59,152 bases of DNA from an uncultured Bacteroidota bacterium (GTDB lineage Bacteria > Bacteroidota > Bacteroidia > Chitinophagales > Chitinophagaceae), in assembly GCA_903865435.1 (NCBI GenBank), contig CAIPJS010000037.1, forward strand, positions 1 to 59,152. The letters are read 5' to 3'. Below the pieces are notes generated by a model. The model was given only the letters and a program-made list of their open reading frames with translations, did not search any database and was not told the origin of the DNA. The position numbers and the translations under genes are program-made. This document shows positions 17,890-26,063 of the stretch, in pieces (position 1 is the first letter of the stretch; the number at the start of each line of letters is the position of its first letter).

Positions 17890-19263
17890 ATGAAAAAATG
17901 TTTCACTTTTTTTAGCTGCTTCCTACTCATATTGAACATCCATAGCTTTGGTCAAGAGAAAGTAGTAGTTGAGCAGATTCAAACTTATTCTGGTGTCAAT
18001 CCAAACGCAAGTTATTGGCATCTTCCTACTAACATCGATTTTATATTAAAAGCTTTGGATTCTGGCTTGTTTGCCAATTTGCAATTAGAAAGAGTCAATA
18101 GCTTGCCTCCCATCAAAAAAGAATTGACAAAAACAAGCAGTCTTGGAAAGATAACTATTGATTGGACAAAGAGTAGCGCATATAACTATCATGCGTATTT
18201 GGAAATCTACGAGTTGACGCCTGCATTCATTTATCAAAATAAATGGGTCACTCTTACACAATCAAAACAAGATAGCATTCATACCATTTGGTACATCGCT
18301 TGCAACATTTATAACCAAAAACAAGAAAAGATTTTTGGAAAAGTTACACTGATCGCAATTATGCCCGTTCATTCCTTAGGCATGGGTTACGAAGTCATCA
18401 CCACAGGAAGTGTCCCAAGCAATATATATCAAGCCATCGCAAAAGGCATCGGTTTTATAACACCTGAAATGGAAAATATAGAATTCATGGAAGCAAAAAT
18501 GCCCAGTGCCTATGCGACCGATAATTATTGGATGCCCCTTATTCACAAACAACCAAGAATTTTATTTGATACTACAAAACAATTTATGTCCTACAGCATA
18601 AATGGAAAATTGCAATCCCTCAGAACACCCGAAGCAGTTTTAAATAAAATTAATTTGAAGGATAAAAGTATAAACAATCCTTTTAAAGAGTTGATAGCAC
18701 TGATTAGAAATACAAGAAATGGTGTCAACTATAAAGAATATTATCAAGTCATACAGCCGCTTAGAGATGTCATTGACAATATCGACTATACCATTGAAGC
18801 TTATCTAGAATTTGACAAAGATCCAATTGTTACAGATAATTTTAAAAAGACAGGCATTGAATTTTTACAAGACAGCATCCACAACATCTATCAAGACAGA
18901 AAAAAAATTGGAACCTTTAAAGTAAAAGAAAATGTAGTAGCTCCTAATAAATTTTATTCCCCTGATAAAATCTACAATGGCTATGACTCTTCGGTCTCCT
19001 TTGCTTTAGGTACTTTTTTTGCCAAACAACCCATTGTAGATGCAAAAGTAATTGATGGAGAAGTAATAGGCCACACCTTCTCTATCAAACTTAATTATGA
19101 AAATAATTTAAAAACCATCAGTCTAGACAATAAAATAATTATGGTAGTGGAAGGCAATAAAAAACCATTTCAAATGGTGCTCTTAGATAAAACCATCCCC
19201 AACACTACGATGAATTTATTATTGTTGATTGCATTCAGTGAAATATTTCAAAGCCCTTTATAA
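17890..19263 (+). CDS. Secreted protein of unknown function
   Basis: 457 residues. A clear signal peptide (MKKCFTFFSCFLLILNIHSFGQ) is followed by a mature part without membrane helices, lipobox or heme motif. It is rich in Tyr, Asn, Ile and Lys and looks beta-rich in its second half. Two segments suggest repeated units: LNKINLKDKSINNPFKEL, and a final part with FSIKLNYENNLKTISLD followed by a C-terminal hydrophobic stretch (TTMNLLLLIAFSEIF). I do not recognise the family. It is followed closely by xth (15 bases) and DUF4286, so it may head a small operon. No function is proposed. Confidence 0.8.
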   Translation: MKKCFTFFSCFLLILNIHSFGQEKVVVEQIQTYSGVNPNASYWHLPTNIDFILKALDSGLFANLQLERVNSLPPIKKELTKTSSLGKITIDWTKSSAYNYHAYLEIYELTPAFIYQNKWVTLTQSKQDSIHTIWYIACNIYNQKQEKIFGKVTLIAIMPVHSLGMGYEVITTGSVPSNIYQAIAKGIGFITPEMENIEFMEAKMPSAYATDNYWMPLIHKQPRILFDTTKQFMSYSINGKLQSLRTPEAVLNKINLKDKSINNPFKELIALIRNTRNGVNYKEYYQVIQPLRDVIDNIDYTIEAYLEFDKDPIVTDNFKKTGIEFLQDSIHNIYQDRKKIGTFKVKENVVAPNKFYSPDKIYNGYDSSVSFALGTFFAKQPIVDAKVIDGEVIGHTFSIKLNYENNLKTISLDNKIIMVVEGNKKPFQMVLLDKTIPNTTMNLLLLIAFSEIFQSPL

Positions 19264-19278
19264 AACAAGTATATAAAA

Positions 19279-20046
19279 ATGCGCATTGTTAGTTACAATT
19301 TAAATGGCATTCGTGCTGCCATAAAAAAAGGCTTGATAGAATGGTTGACCGAATATCCAGTAGATGTTTTTTGCGTTCAGGAAACCAAGGCCACAGAAAA
19401 AGACATCGATCCTAGCTTATTTACTTCCTTAGGCTATCATATTGCTTGGTATGCTGCAGAAAAAAAGGGATACAGTGGTGTGGCTATTTTTAGCAAACAA
19501 AAGCCTGACAATATTATTTATGGCAATGGATATGCCATGAGTGATGCAGAAGGTCGTGTAATTCGTGTGGATATAGGTGACTTAACCATTGTCAATGCAT
19601 ACTTCCCTTCTGGCACCAGTGGCGCAGAAAGACAAACTTATAAGTATCAATGGCTTAAAGAATTTGATTCCTACTTACAAAAGCTAAAAAAAGAACGTTC
19701 AAAAATTATTGTAGCTGGAGATTACAATATCGCACATCAAGCCATCGACATTCATGACCCAAAAGGAAATAAAAATTCTTCTGGATTTTTACCCGAAGAA
19801 AGGGTTTGGATGGATCAATTGTTAAGCAAGGGTTGGGTGGATAGTTTTAGAATATTAAATCCAGAAACCATAGGATCTTATTCATGGTGGAGTCAGCGTT
19901 TTCCTTCGGTGAGATTACAAAACAAGGGATGGAGAATTGATTATCTATGTACTACAGACGCTTTGTCCAACTCTATAAAAACGGCTACCATCCTACCTAT
20001 GGTCAAACACAGTGACCACTGTCCTATTGTGCTTGAATTAAAATAA
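19279..20046 (+). CDS. xth: Exodeoxyribonuclease III
   Basis: 255 residues, the full length of bacterial ExoIII. It has the exonuclease-endonuclease-phosphatase motifs: SYNLNGIRAA near the N terminus, the metal-binding glutamate in VQETKA, NAYFPSGTSG, AGDYNIAHQAIDIH, SWWSQRFPS, GWRIDYL and the catalytic aspartate/histidine pair in KHSDHCPIVLE. It cleaves at abasic sites and degrades 3' ends in base excision repair. It lies 15 bases after the secreted unknown and 18 bases before DUF4286. Confidence 0.97.
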   Translation: MRIVSYNLNGIRAAIKKGLIEWLTEYPVDVFCVQETKATEKDIDPSLFTSLGYHIAWYAAEKKGYSGVAIFSKQKPDNIIYGNGYAMSDAEGRVIRVDIGDLTIVNAYFPSGTSGAERQTYKYQWLKEFDSYLQKLKKERSKIIVAGDYNIAHQAIDIHDPKGNKNSSGFLPEERVWMDQLLSKGWVDSFRILNPETIGSYSWWSQRFPSVRLQNKGWRIDYLCTTDALSNSIKTATILPMVKHSDHCPIVLELK

Positions 20047-20064
20047 AGTATAAAACAATTGCAC

Positions 20065-20367
20065 ATGCAAGTATATAATATTAGTTTTCAGATAGATCCT
20101 AGTTTAGAATTTCAATGGTTGGAATGGATGAAAAATAATTTTATTCCAAAGGTGATGGCAAGTCAAAATTTTAAAGAAAATAAATTGTATCAAATAAAAG
20201 TAAATGCTGACCAAGCACCCACTTATACTTTACAACTTTATTGTGACAACATCGAGCTATGGCAGGCCTATCAAGAATTACAGGCAACTGATCATTTACA
20301 GGAAGTACAGCATACCTGGGGTGAAAAATGCTACTATTTTTGCACCGAAATGCAAATTGTGAATTGA
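20065..20367 (+). CDS. DUF4286 family protein
   Basis: 100 residues starting MQVYNISFQIDPSLEFQWLE. It has the pattern of the small Bacteroidota DUF4286 family: a beta strand, a WMKNNFIP helix, and a C-terminal CYYFCTEMQ strand. The fold is probably a ferredoxin-like dimeric barrel; no catalytic residues are known. The ATG at 20065 is preferred over the TTG at 20059. It is the last gene before the HU upstream region. Confidence 0.85.
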   Translation: MQVYNISFQIDPSLEFQWLEWMKNNFIPKVMASQNFKENKLYQIKVNADQAPTYTLQLYCDNIELWQAYQELQATDHLQEVQHTWGEKCYYFCTEMQIVN

Positions 20368-20626
20368 ATGTGGATAGATTAAATAGCCGAAACTCAAGGC
20401 AGGCTTATATTTCAGCCGATTATCAATGAAACTCAATGTCAGAAAGGGTTTCAGTCATTTTACTTTCAATAACTTAAACTAACGAAATAGGTGTTTTTGC
20501 ACGAAAACCTTACTATTTAAGGGTTTCAAAGGAAAAATAAAAATGAAATTTTAAAAAAAATATTTTTTCAATTGATAAAACCCAATAAATTTGTTACATC
20601 GTTTTAAACTTATAAAAAACACATCT
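20368..20626. other. Intergenic region upstream of HU with small inverted and direct repeats
   Basis: This is 259 bases with no open frame of note. It holds a direct repeat GAAACTCAA (20389-20397 and 20428-20436), an inverted repeat TGAAAC/GTTTCA (20427-20432, 20448-20453), a small hairpin CCTTA/TAAGG around 20502-20516, a long A/T tract at 20540-20570 and the HU promoter core. The A-tract could bend DNA. Confidence 0.5.
20586..20593 (+). promoter_or_regulatory. Bacteroidota -7 element for HU
   Basis: TAAATTTG matches TAnnTTTG and lies 33 bases before the HU ATG at 20627. The A/T tract just upstream fits a strong promoter. Confidence 0.7.
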
Positions 20627-20896
20627 ATGAACAAAGCAGAATTGATCGCTCACATTGCCGACAATGCAGAGATCGCAAAAACACAAGCAAATGCAGCAGT
20701 TGATGCATTTATCGAAGCAGTTACAAAAGCCTTGAAAAAAGGAGATAAAGTAACTTTAGTAGGATTTGGTACCTTCTCAGTTTCTAAGCGTGCAGCTCGT
20801 ATGGGCCGTAATCCACAAACTGGTGCTGCTATCAAAATCAAAGCTAAGAAAGTTGCAAAATTCAAAGCAGGTAAAGAATTGAGCGGTAAATTATAG
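20627..20896 (+). CDS. hup: HU-family DNA-binding protein
   Basis: 89 residues. The start [20 protein letters not shown] and the core [20 protein letters not shown] are the HU/IHF fold; the arm carries RNPQTG with the intercalating proline. It is a histone-like dimer that bends and compacts DNA. The sequence is alanine- and lysine-rich, as is usual for HU. The ATG at 20627 gives the normal N terminus; a TTG start at 20591 would lie in the promoter core. It has its own promoter and a strong terminator. Confidence 0.97.
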   Translation: MNKAELIAHIADNAEIAKTQANAAVDAFIEAVTKALKKGDKVTLVGFGTFSVSKRAARMGRNPQTGAAIKIKAKKVAKFKAGKELSGKL

Positions 20897-20936
20897 TTTT
20901 AGTGACTAAAATCGCTTAATTACAAGATTTTGAAAT

Positions 20937-20966
20937 AAAACCCTCGTATGTGCGAGGGTTTTTTTA
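20937..20966 (+). terminator. Rho-independent terminator after HU
   Basis: CCCTCG (20941-20946) pairs with CGAGGG (20953-20958) around TATGTG, extended by flanking A/T pairs and followed by seven or more T's. Its T-tract runs into the next promoter core. Confidence 0.92.
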
Positions 20967-20972
20967 TTTTTG
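20965..20972 (+). promoter_or_regulatory. Bacteroidota -7 element for THX, fused to the HU terminator
   Basis: TATTTTTG matches TAnnTTTG. Its first bases are the end of the HU terminator T-tract. The THX ATG is 33 bases downstream. Confidence 0.6.
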
Positions 20973-21005
20973 CTGTTCAATCACCAATTAACAAAAAACA
21001 AGATC

Positions 21006-21173
21006 ATGGGAAGAGGAGATAAAAAAACAGCTAAAGGAAAAAGATTTAAAGGTTCTTTTGGCGTAAGCAGACCACATAAAGTGGCTAGTAAAGGCGTTAA
21101 AGCAGCAGCAGCTAAAGTAGAAAAAGCAGTAAAGCCAGCTAAAGCGGAGAAAGCACCTAAAGCAAAAGCTTAA
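21006..21173 (+). CDS. 30S ribosomal protein THX with basic tail
   Basis: 55 residues. The first 25 (MGRGDKKTAKGKRFKGSFG...) match THX, a tiny basic peptide that sits in the head of the 30S subunit in Thermus and Bacteroidota. The C-terminal half is a low-complexity Lys/Ala/Pro tail with repeats of the type KAxK (VEKAVKPAKAEKAPKAKA), reminiscent of histone H1 tails. Thermus THX is only about 26 residues, so the tail is an addition. It has its own promoter and terminator, as expected for high expression. Confidence 0.9.
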   Translation: MGRGDKKTAKGKRFKGSFGVSRPHKVASKGVKAAAAKVEKAVKPAKAEKAPKAKA

Positions 21174-21195
21174 TACGCTTCCAACTTAGTAATAA

Positions 21196-21222
21196 AGACC
21201 CCCAGTGAATTGGGGTTTTTTT
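21196..21222 (+). terminator. Rho-independent terminator after THX
   Basis: CCCCA (21200-21204) pairs with TGGGG (21211-21215) around GTGAAT, followed by seven T's. Confidence 0.9.
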
Positions 21223-21280
21223 ATTACTCCTTTTAATTACACTAGGTTACTTATAATTAATTATTTAAAGCATAGTATAC

Positions 21281-21484
21281 ATGAAACGAATTTCGTTTTT
21301 ATTACTGTCTCAATTAATAGTCTCAACTTCGATGGCGCAATGTTCTATTTGTACCAAAACAGCAGCGCAGATGGGTCAAGAAGCAGGAAGAGGATTTAAT
21401 GCGGGCATTATTTATTTAGCCGCTATGCCCTTTGCTATTATTGGCTATGTTGCAGTCAAATGGTGGAAACAAGAAAAAGTCTAA
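21281..21484 (+). CDS. Small membrane protein with an N-terminal CxxC
   Basis: 67 residues. A signal peptide ends at MAQ, so the mature protein would begin with CSIC, a CxxC pair. A short hydrophilic part (TKTAAQMGQEAGRGFN) is followed by one membrane helix (AGIIYLAAMPFAIIGYVAVK) and a basic end. I believe similar short proteins occur in other Bacteroidota, but I know of no function. The CxxC facing the periplasm could bind metal or take part in thiol exchange. It is convergent with meaB. Confidence 0.7.
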   Translation: MKRISFLLLSQLIVSTSMAQCSICTKTAAQMGQEAGRGFNAGIIYLAAMPFAIIGYVAVKWWKQEKV

Positions 21485-21496
21485 TTGGCATTAGAC

Positions 21497-22396
21497 TTAA
21501 TAAAATTGATGGGCGAATTTAAAAATATTAAAATTCGCTTGTTCCACTTCCAATGCTAATTTATTTTTTACCAAGGTCATATCTACCAAACTCATTTTGT
21601 GCGCCACAATTAATTGCATCACTTTTGTAAGAAGCAATTCTTTTTTACGGGCGCCCATGGCCAATCCATCATGATGTGTTTCAATGGCCAATTGCAAATC
21701 CCCAATACCTTCTTTTTCAGTAGCAATGGCACTAATTACTTGAATGCTTTTTGCACTTGCATTTTCTGCAATCATTTGTTTTAAATGATTCACAAAGGTT
21801 TGCGCATTGGGACGATCACATTTATTCACAACAAACACATTGGCAATTTCCATCAAGCCTGACTTCATCATTTGCACTTCGTCCCCTGCCTCAGGTACCA
21901 ATACCACCACGGTAGTATCTGCCAAAGAAGCCACTTCTACTTCTGATTGACCGACCCCTACTGTTTCAATAAGTATATAATCAAAACCTGCCGATTGCAT
22001 CAATGTAGTTAAAGAAAGCATGGCACTGTTCATCCCACCCAAATGCCCTCTAGCCGCTAGTGACCTTATATACACATGAGGATGCAAATACCAATCCTTC
22101 ATGCGTATGCGGTCTCCTAAAATAGCCCCTTGATGAAATGGCGAAGAAGGGTCTACAGACAATACAGCAATTTTTTTATTTTTACTTACCCAATCCCCAA
22201 TCAACGCATTGATTAACGTGCTTTTGCCTGCACCGGGAGGACCTGTAATACCAATTATGGGAATGGATTGTGGCAACAAGCTTTGTAAAAAAATAGCTGC
22301 ATCGTTGGTTTTATTTTCTATTTCAGAAATCGCTTTTGCCAATAAAAGAAAATCTCCCTTGGTTACGCCTGCCTGGATGTCTGCTATACTTTTCAT
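21497..22396 (-). CDS. meaB: MeaB/ArgK family P-loop GTPase
   Basis: 299 residues. Walker A is GPPGAGKST (52-60). Further family marks are SVDPSSPFHQGAILGDR, SLAARGHLGGM, IETVGVGQSE and VVNKCDRPNA. MeaB is the G-protein chaperone of adenosylcobalamin-dependent methylmalonyl-CoA mutase and protects and repairs the cofactor. The mutase genes are not in this window. Together with metH it shows that the organism uses cobalamin. The glycosyltransferase upstream is 11 bases away on the same strand, so they are probably cotranscribed. Confidence 0.95.
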   Translation of the reverse strand: MKSIADIQAGVTKGDFLLLAKAISEIENKTNDAAIFLQSLLPQSIPIIGITGPPGAGKSTLINALIGDWVSKNKKIAVLSVDPSSPFHQGAILGDRIRMKDWYLHPHVYIRSLAARGHLGGMNSAMLSLTTLMQSAGFDYILIETVGVGQSEVEVASLADTTVVVLVPEAGDEVQMMKSGLMEIANVFVVNKCDRPNAQTFVNHLKQMIAENASAKSIQVISAIATEKEGIGDLQLAIETHHDGLAMGARKKELLLTKVMQLIVAHKMSLVDMTLVKNKLALEVEQANFNIFKFAHQFY

Positions 22397-22407
22397 AAAA
22401 GAAAAAA

Positions 22408-23283
22408 TTAAGATCTGATAATTTTATAATTTTTAAAATCAAATGGACGAATGCCCGTTAATTTTTCAAAATAATACAAAACTTTATTTTTTAGAGAAAA
22501 TTTCTTTTTAGAAACATCTAAATCTATCACCCAATTTTTTCTTTCAATGCGATCCAACATTACGTTAGGATGTATACCAGTAAATTTTTCCAAAGAATCA
22601 AAACCAGTAAAATCATAATAATCTGGACTCGATTTTATTTTTTCCATGGCAACATCATCATGCCAATACACACTGCTCTCTTTTTGTTTTTTGCGCATCT
22701 GCTCTGGGCTTTTTACCCATCCATAATGGTATACAGTGGCATCTACCAATGCTACAGGTAATTTAGTTTTACCTATTCTAAACCCTTGTGCATCTCGATA
22801 GGCCGAAATCATTTTATTATTTCTAATGATTCTAATTTCATGTGCATACCATTTTCTACTGTCTCCAACATAATCATAAGTTCCATAAAAATGTTTGTAT
22901 CTAAACAAGAGCCCCTGCACTTCTGTATCAAAAGCGTATTGTTCACAAGCAGCCCGTATGGCAGGGTGGTATTTTTCATGAATCACTTCATCCCCCTGAA
23001 TATAAAAAGCCCATGTATATTCTTCAGTAATTAAACCAAAAGCTTTATTGGTTTCGTCCGCTAAAACAGCACCCCCTTTTCTTAAATTTTTATTCCAAAC
23101 TGAATGATGAATTTTTATTTTTGGATCGCCAATAGATTCAATCAAAGCGATGGTTTCATCGGTAGAATCTCCAATTAAAACAATCAGCTCATCCACTACC
23201 GGTAAAATAGATCGAATGGCCTCCAATATGGGGAAGTCATTGACTACTGCATTTTTTATGATGGTGAACCCTGCAATTTTCAT
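22408..23283 (-). CDS. Family 2-like glycosyltransferase
   Basis: 291 residues of a GT-A fold. It starts MKIAGFTIIKNAVV, continues with VDELIVLIGDSTDET and a HEKYHP/AFYIQGDEVI segment where the DxD-type metal site of GT2 would be (QGDEVIHE). A histidine/tryptophan-rich region (VYHYGWVKSPEQM) follows. Such proteins add sugars to cell-surface polymers using nucleotide sugars; donor and acceptor are unknown. There is no membrane segment. It is the first gene of the pair with meaB. Confidence 0.82.
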   Translation of the reverse strand: MKIAGFTIIKNAVVNDFPILEAIRSILPVVDELIVLIGDSTDETIALIESIGDPKIKIHHSVWNKNLRKGGAVLADETNKAFGLITEEYTWAFYIQGDEVIHEKYHPAIRAACEQYAFDTEVQGLLFRYKHFYGTYDYVGDSRKWYAHEIRIIRNNKMISAYRDAQGFRIGKTKLPVALVDATVYHYGWVKSPEQMRKKQKESSVYWHDDVAMEKIKSSPDYYDFTGFDSLEKFTGIHPNVMLDRIERKNWVIDLDVSKKKFSLKNKVLYYFEKLTGIRPFDFKNYKIIRS

Positions 23284-23363
23284 ATCAAAGTATTTCTACA
23301 TCAAATAACCGAAAACTTTCGCAACTTGCCTATTGTTTTGGGCAAACTTTGGGGCAAAGAGTT

Positions 23364-23371
23364 TATTTTTG
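23364..23371 (+). promoter_or_regulatory. Bacteroidota -7 element for the coaX operon
   Basis: TATTTTTG matches TAnnTTTG and ends 16 bases before the coaX ATG at 23388. Confidence 0.65.
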
Positions 23372-23387
23372 GTCTTTAAGAAATTCT

Positions 23388-24113
23388 ATGTCTACAGCCA
23401 TTTGTTTTGATTTTGGAAATACCAGATTAAAAGCAGCCATTTTTATAAATGAGGCCCTGTCCGAAATACGTATTTTGGAAAAAGGAACGATGACAGAACT
23501 TGAAACTTTATTAAGCGAATGCAAGCCCGATAAAACAATTCTTTCCTCTGTTATTCATCATGAAAATGCAATAGAAGCAGTCTTAGCCAAACATTCTAAA
23601 TTTCATTTATTAGGCCCATCTACTCGATTGAATTTTACCACCCCCGTTGGCAAGCCTGAAACCATTGGAGCGGATAGATTGGCCATGGTGGCAGCGGCGG
23701 TGGCGCAATTTCCCCATCAACACAACCTGATCATATCTTTAGGTACTTGCATCACCTATAATTTTGTCAATAATAAATCGGAATTTTTAGGGGGTAGTAT
23801 TTCACCAGGGATGCAAATGCGCTTTAAAGCCATGCATGAACAAACAGCCTTATTGCCACTTATTGAGCCCTCCAATGACTTTCCACTGGTTGGATATGAC
23901 ACCAAAACCAACCTCTTAAGTGGGGTCATTTTAGGGATGGCAGCCGAAATAGATGGCATTATTAGTGCATATGAGGAGAAATATGCCAAATTTAACGTGC
24001 TATTAACCGGTGGAGACATTTGTTATTTTGTACCTCACTTAAAAAAGAGGATATTTGCCGACGAAAATTTAATATTTAAAGGACTCTATGCTATTTGCGA
24101 AAAAAATAATTAG
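23388..24113 (+). CDS. coaX: Type III pantothenate kinase
   Basis: 241 residues with the ASKHA fold of CoaX: phosphate-1 motif FDFGNTRLK near the N terminus, GADRLAMVAAA, SLGTCITYNFV and GGSISPGMQMRFKAMH. It phosphorylates pantothenate, the first committed step of coenzyme A synthesis, and unlike type I kinases is not inhibited by CoA. ATG 23388 (MSTAICFDFGN) is the natural start. Its 3' end overlaps the next gene by 26 bases, so translation may be coupled. Confidence 0.95.
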   Translation: MSTAICFDFGNTRLKAAIFINEALSEIRILEKGTMTELETLLSECKPDKTILSSVIHHENAIEAVLAKHSKFHLLGPSTRLNFTTPVGKPETIGADRLAMVAAAVAQFPHQHNLIISLGTCITYNFVNNKSEFLGGSISPGMQMRFKAMHEQTALLPLIEPSNDFPLVGYDTKTNLLSGVILGMAAEIDGIISAYEEKYAKFNVLLTGGDICYFVPHLKKRIFADENLIFKGLYAICEKNN

Positions 24114-25470
24114 GTTAACCCCTTTTCTAGGTTTAGTTTGTTTTTTAACCCCAACTAAGGCTCAAATCAATTCTCCATTTTCCAGGTATGGCTTGGGCAA
24201 TGAAATATTAAACAGCCAAAATGTAAATAGCCAAGCCATGGGTGGGTTTTCAACTGCTTATACTCCAAGTATGAACAGTAGCTTTGGCCAAAGTATCAAT
24301 ATCAACAACCCTGCTTCTTATGGTGCACTTTATATGACCACTTTTGATTTAGGATTTAGCTTGACCAATAATACCTTAAAAAGTGCCACCCCGCTCTCCA
24401 CGTATACTTCTACTTATTTAGTTCCCAATTATGTTGCTGTGGGCGTTCCCATCGATAAGAATAAGAAAATAGGTATGGTTTTTGGTATTAGACCCATCAC
24501 GCAAATCAGTTATTCTTTAAATGAATTAAAAGTATTGTCTACGGGCGATTCCTTATACAATAACTATATAGGACAAGGTGGATTGAACCAAGCTTTTATT
24601 GGTTTTGGGAAATCATGGAAATATGTAAGCTTAGGATTTAATACAGGTTATAATTTTGGAAGAAAGAAGATTGAAAATATTAAGTCATTTGTGTTCAATA
24701 CAGACTCTACTTATTTTTATCAATCCTTGGCAAGTACCAATACAGTATACAGCGGTGCATTTTTACATCTAGGTCTTCAAAGTGAATTTCCAATTTATAC
24801 CAGCAAACGTCCTTTGCTAAGCGAAAGCACTGAATATTCTTTAAGTGTTGGCGCTACTTATACTTTTGATCAAAACATGTCTGCCAAACAAGATATTGTA
24901 CGCAATACAGGTTCTTACATTACTTCTTCTGAAATACCATTGGATACTGCTTTAAGCTACAGCAACCTGCCTGGTAAAATTTTCATACCCTCTCTTTATA
25001 CCGCAGGTTTTGCTTTGCATAAAAAAGAAATCAGTAGAAAAGGTAGTTATGACCAATGGGTGGTTGGTGTAGAATATTCTAGCAGAGCCTGGAAAGACAA
25101 ATACGTTTTTTATGGTCAACAAGATCTATTGTCTAATTCTTGGATGTTAAGATTTGCTGCACAATATTGCCCCAACGCATTTGATTTTGAGAATTACTGG
25201 TCATCCGTAGTGTACAGAATTGGATTTTATACTGGCAAAGACTACATCAATATAGACCAGAATGGGTTAATGGTGAATGCTTTTACCACTGGGCTTTCTT
25301 TGCCCATCAGGAAATATCGCTCTTACGATTATCAATATAGTTTGTTAAATTTAGCATTGCAAATTGGACAAAGAGGTACCAATGTAAATAATTACAAAGA
25401 ATCCTTTCTTCAATTTTCATTGGGTTATAGTTTGAGTGATGTATGGTTCAACAAACGCAAATATGATTAA
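24088..25470 (+). CDS. Outer-membrane beta-barrel protein of unknown function
   Basis: 460 residues with a signal peptide (MLFAKKIIRLTPFLGLVCFLTPTKAQ). The mature start INSPFSRYGLGNEI is typical of a family of Bacteroidota barrels related to OmpP1/FadL-like porins. Alternating aromatic strands continue to the end. The ATG lies inside coaX (26-base overlap), and lptC starts within the last eight bases of this gene. The link to lptC suggests a cell-envelope role, but I cannot name a substrate. Confidence 0.82.
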   Translation: MLFAKKIIRLTPFLGLVCFLTPTKAQINSPFSRYGLGNEILNSQNVNSQAMGGFSTAYTPSMNSSFGQSININNPASYGALYMTTFDLGFSLTNNTLKSATPLSTYTSTYLVPNYVAVGVPIDKNKKIGMVFGIRPITQISYSLNELKVLSTGDSLYNNYIGQGGLNQAFIGFGKSWKYVSLGFNTGYNFGRKKIENIKSFVFNTDSTYFYQSLASTNTVYSGAFLHLGLQSEFPIYTSKRPLLSESTEYSLSVGATYTFDQNMSAKQDIVRNTGSYITSSEIPLDTALSYSNLPGKIFIPSLYTAGFALHKKEISRKGSYDQWVVGVEYSSRAWKDKYVFYGQQDLLSNSWMLRFAAQYCPNAFDFENYWSSVVYRIGFYTGKDYINIDQNGLMVNAFTTGLSLPIRKYRSYDYQYSLLNLALQIGQRGTNVNNYKESFLQFSLGYSLSDVWFNKRKYD

Positions 25471-26059
25471 TTCATCATTATACAAAACTTTAAGATTAGC
25501 AGTTGCTTGTATGAGTAGCTGCTTTTTTATGTGGTCTTGCGAAAACAATGTGAATGATGTAAAAGCATTGGGCACCAAAGCAGGCGGCGTGGATATTGGC
25601 AAAGACGTTGCCATTTACATCAGTACAGAGGGGAAAATAAGTGCTAAACTTACGGCCCCACTCATGAATAAATATTTAATAGACAATGGAAAGATGATTG
25701 AGTTTCCCAATTCCATTAAAGCCGATTTTTATAAAGATAATTTTACAGTAGAAAGCAAGCTGACCGCGAAATATGCCAACTATATTGAAAATGAAAATAA
25801 AGTTTTCTTGCGTGATGATGTAGTGGTGTTCAATGTATTGGGGGATACTTTATGGAGCAAAGAAATGTATTGGGATCAAAATACAAGTAAGTTTAGTACC
25901 GATAAAGATGTTATTGTAAAACAACACAATCCCATTGCAAAAATTTATGGTAAGGGATTAGAAGCCAATCAAAATTTAACAGACATTCATATATTTAAAC
26001 CACAATCCAATAGCTACGCTATTATTTCAGATACAAGTGGTATAAATCCAAAAAAATAA
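25463..26059 (+). CDS. lptC: LPS export protein LptC (lipoprotein form)
   Basis: 198 residues. A lipobox MWSC gives the lipidated C26, unlike the E. coli protein, which has a membrane helix. The LptC (PF06835) beta-jellyroll follows: IYISTEGKISAKLTAPLMNKY, DFYKDNFTVESKLTAKYANY, LRDDVVVFNVLGDTLWSKEMYWDQ. LptC receives lipopolysaccharide from LptBFG and passes it to LptA. ATG 25463 overlaps the upstream stop (ATGATTAA), pointing to translational coupling; GTG/ATG at 25436/25439 are less likely. Confidence 0.87.
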   Translation: MINSSLYKTLRLAVACMSSCFFMWSCENNVNDVKALGTKAGGVDIGKDVAIYISTEGKISAKLTAPLMNKYLIDNGKMIEFPNSIKADFYKDNFTVESKLTAKYANYIENENKVFLRDDVVVFNVLGDTLWSKEMYWDQNTSKFSTDKDVIVKQHNPIAKIYGKGLEANQNLTDIHIFKPQSNSYAIISDTSGINPKK

Positions 26060-26063
26060 GCTT

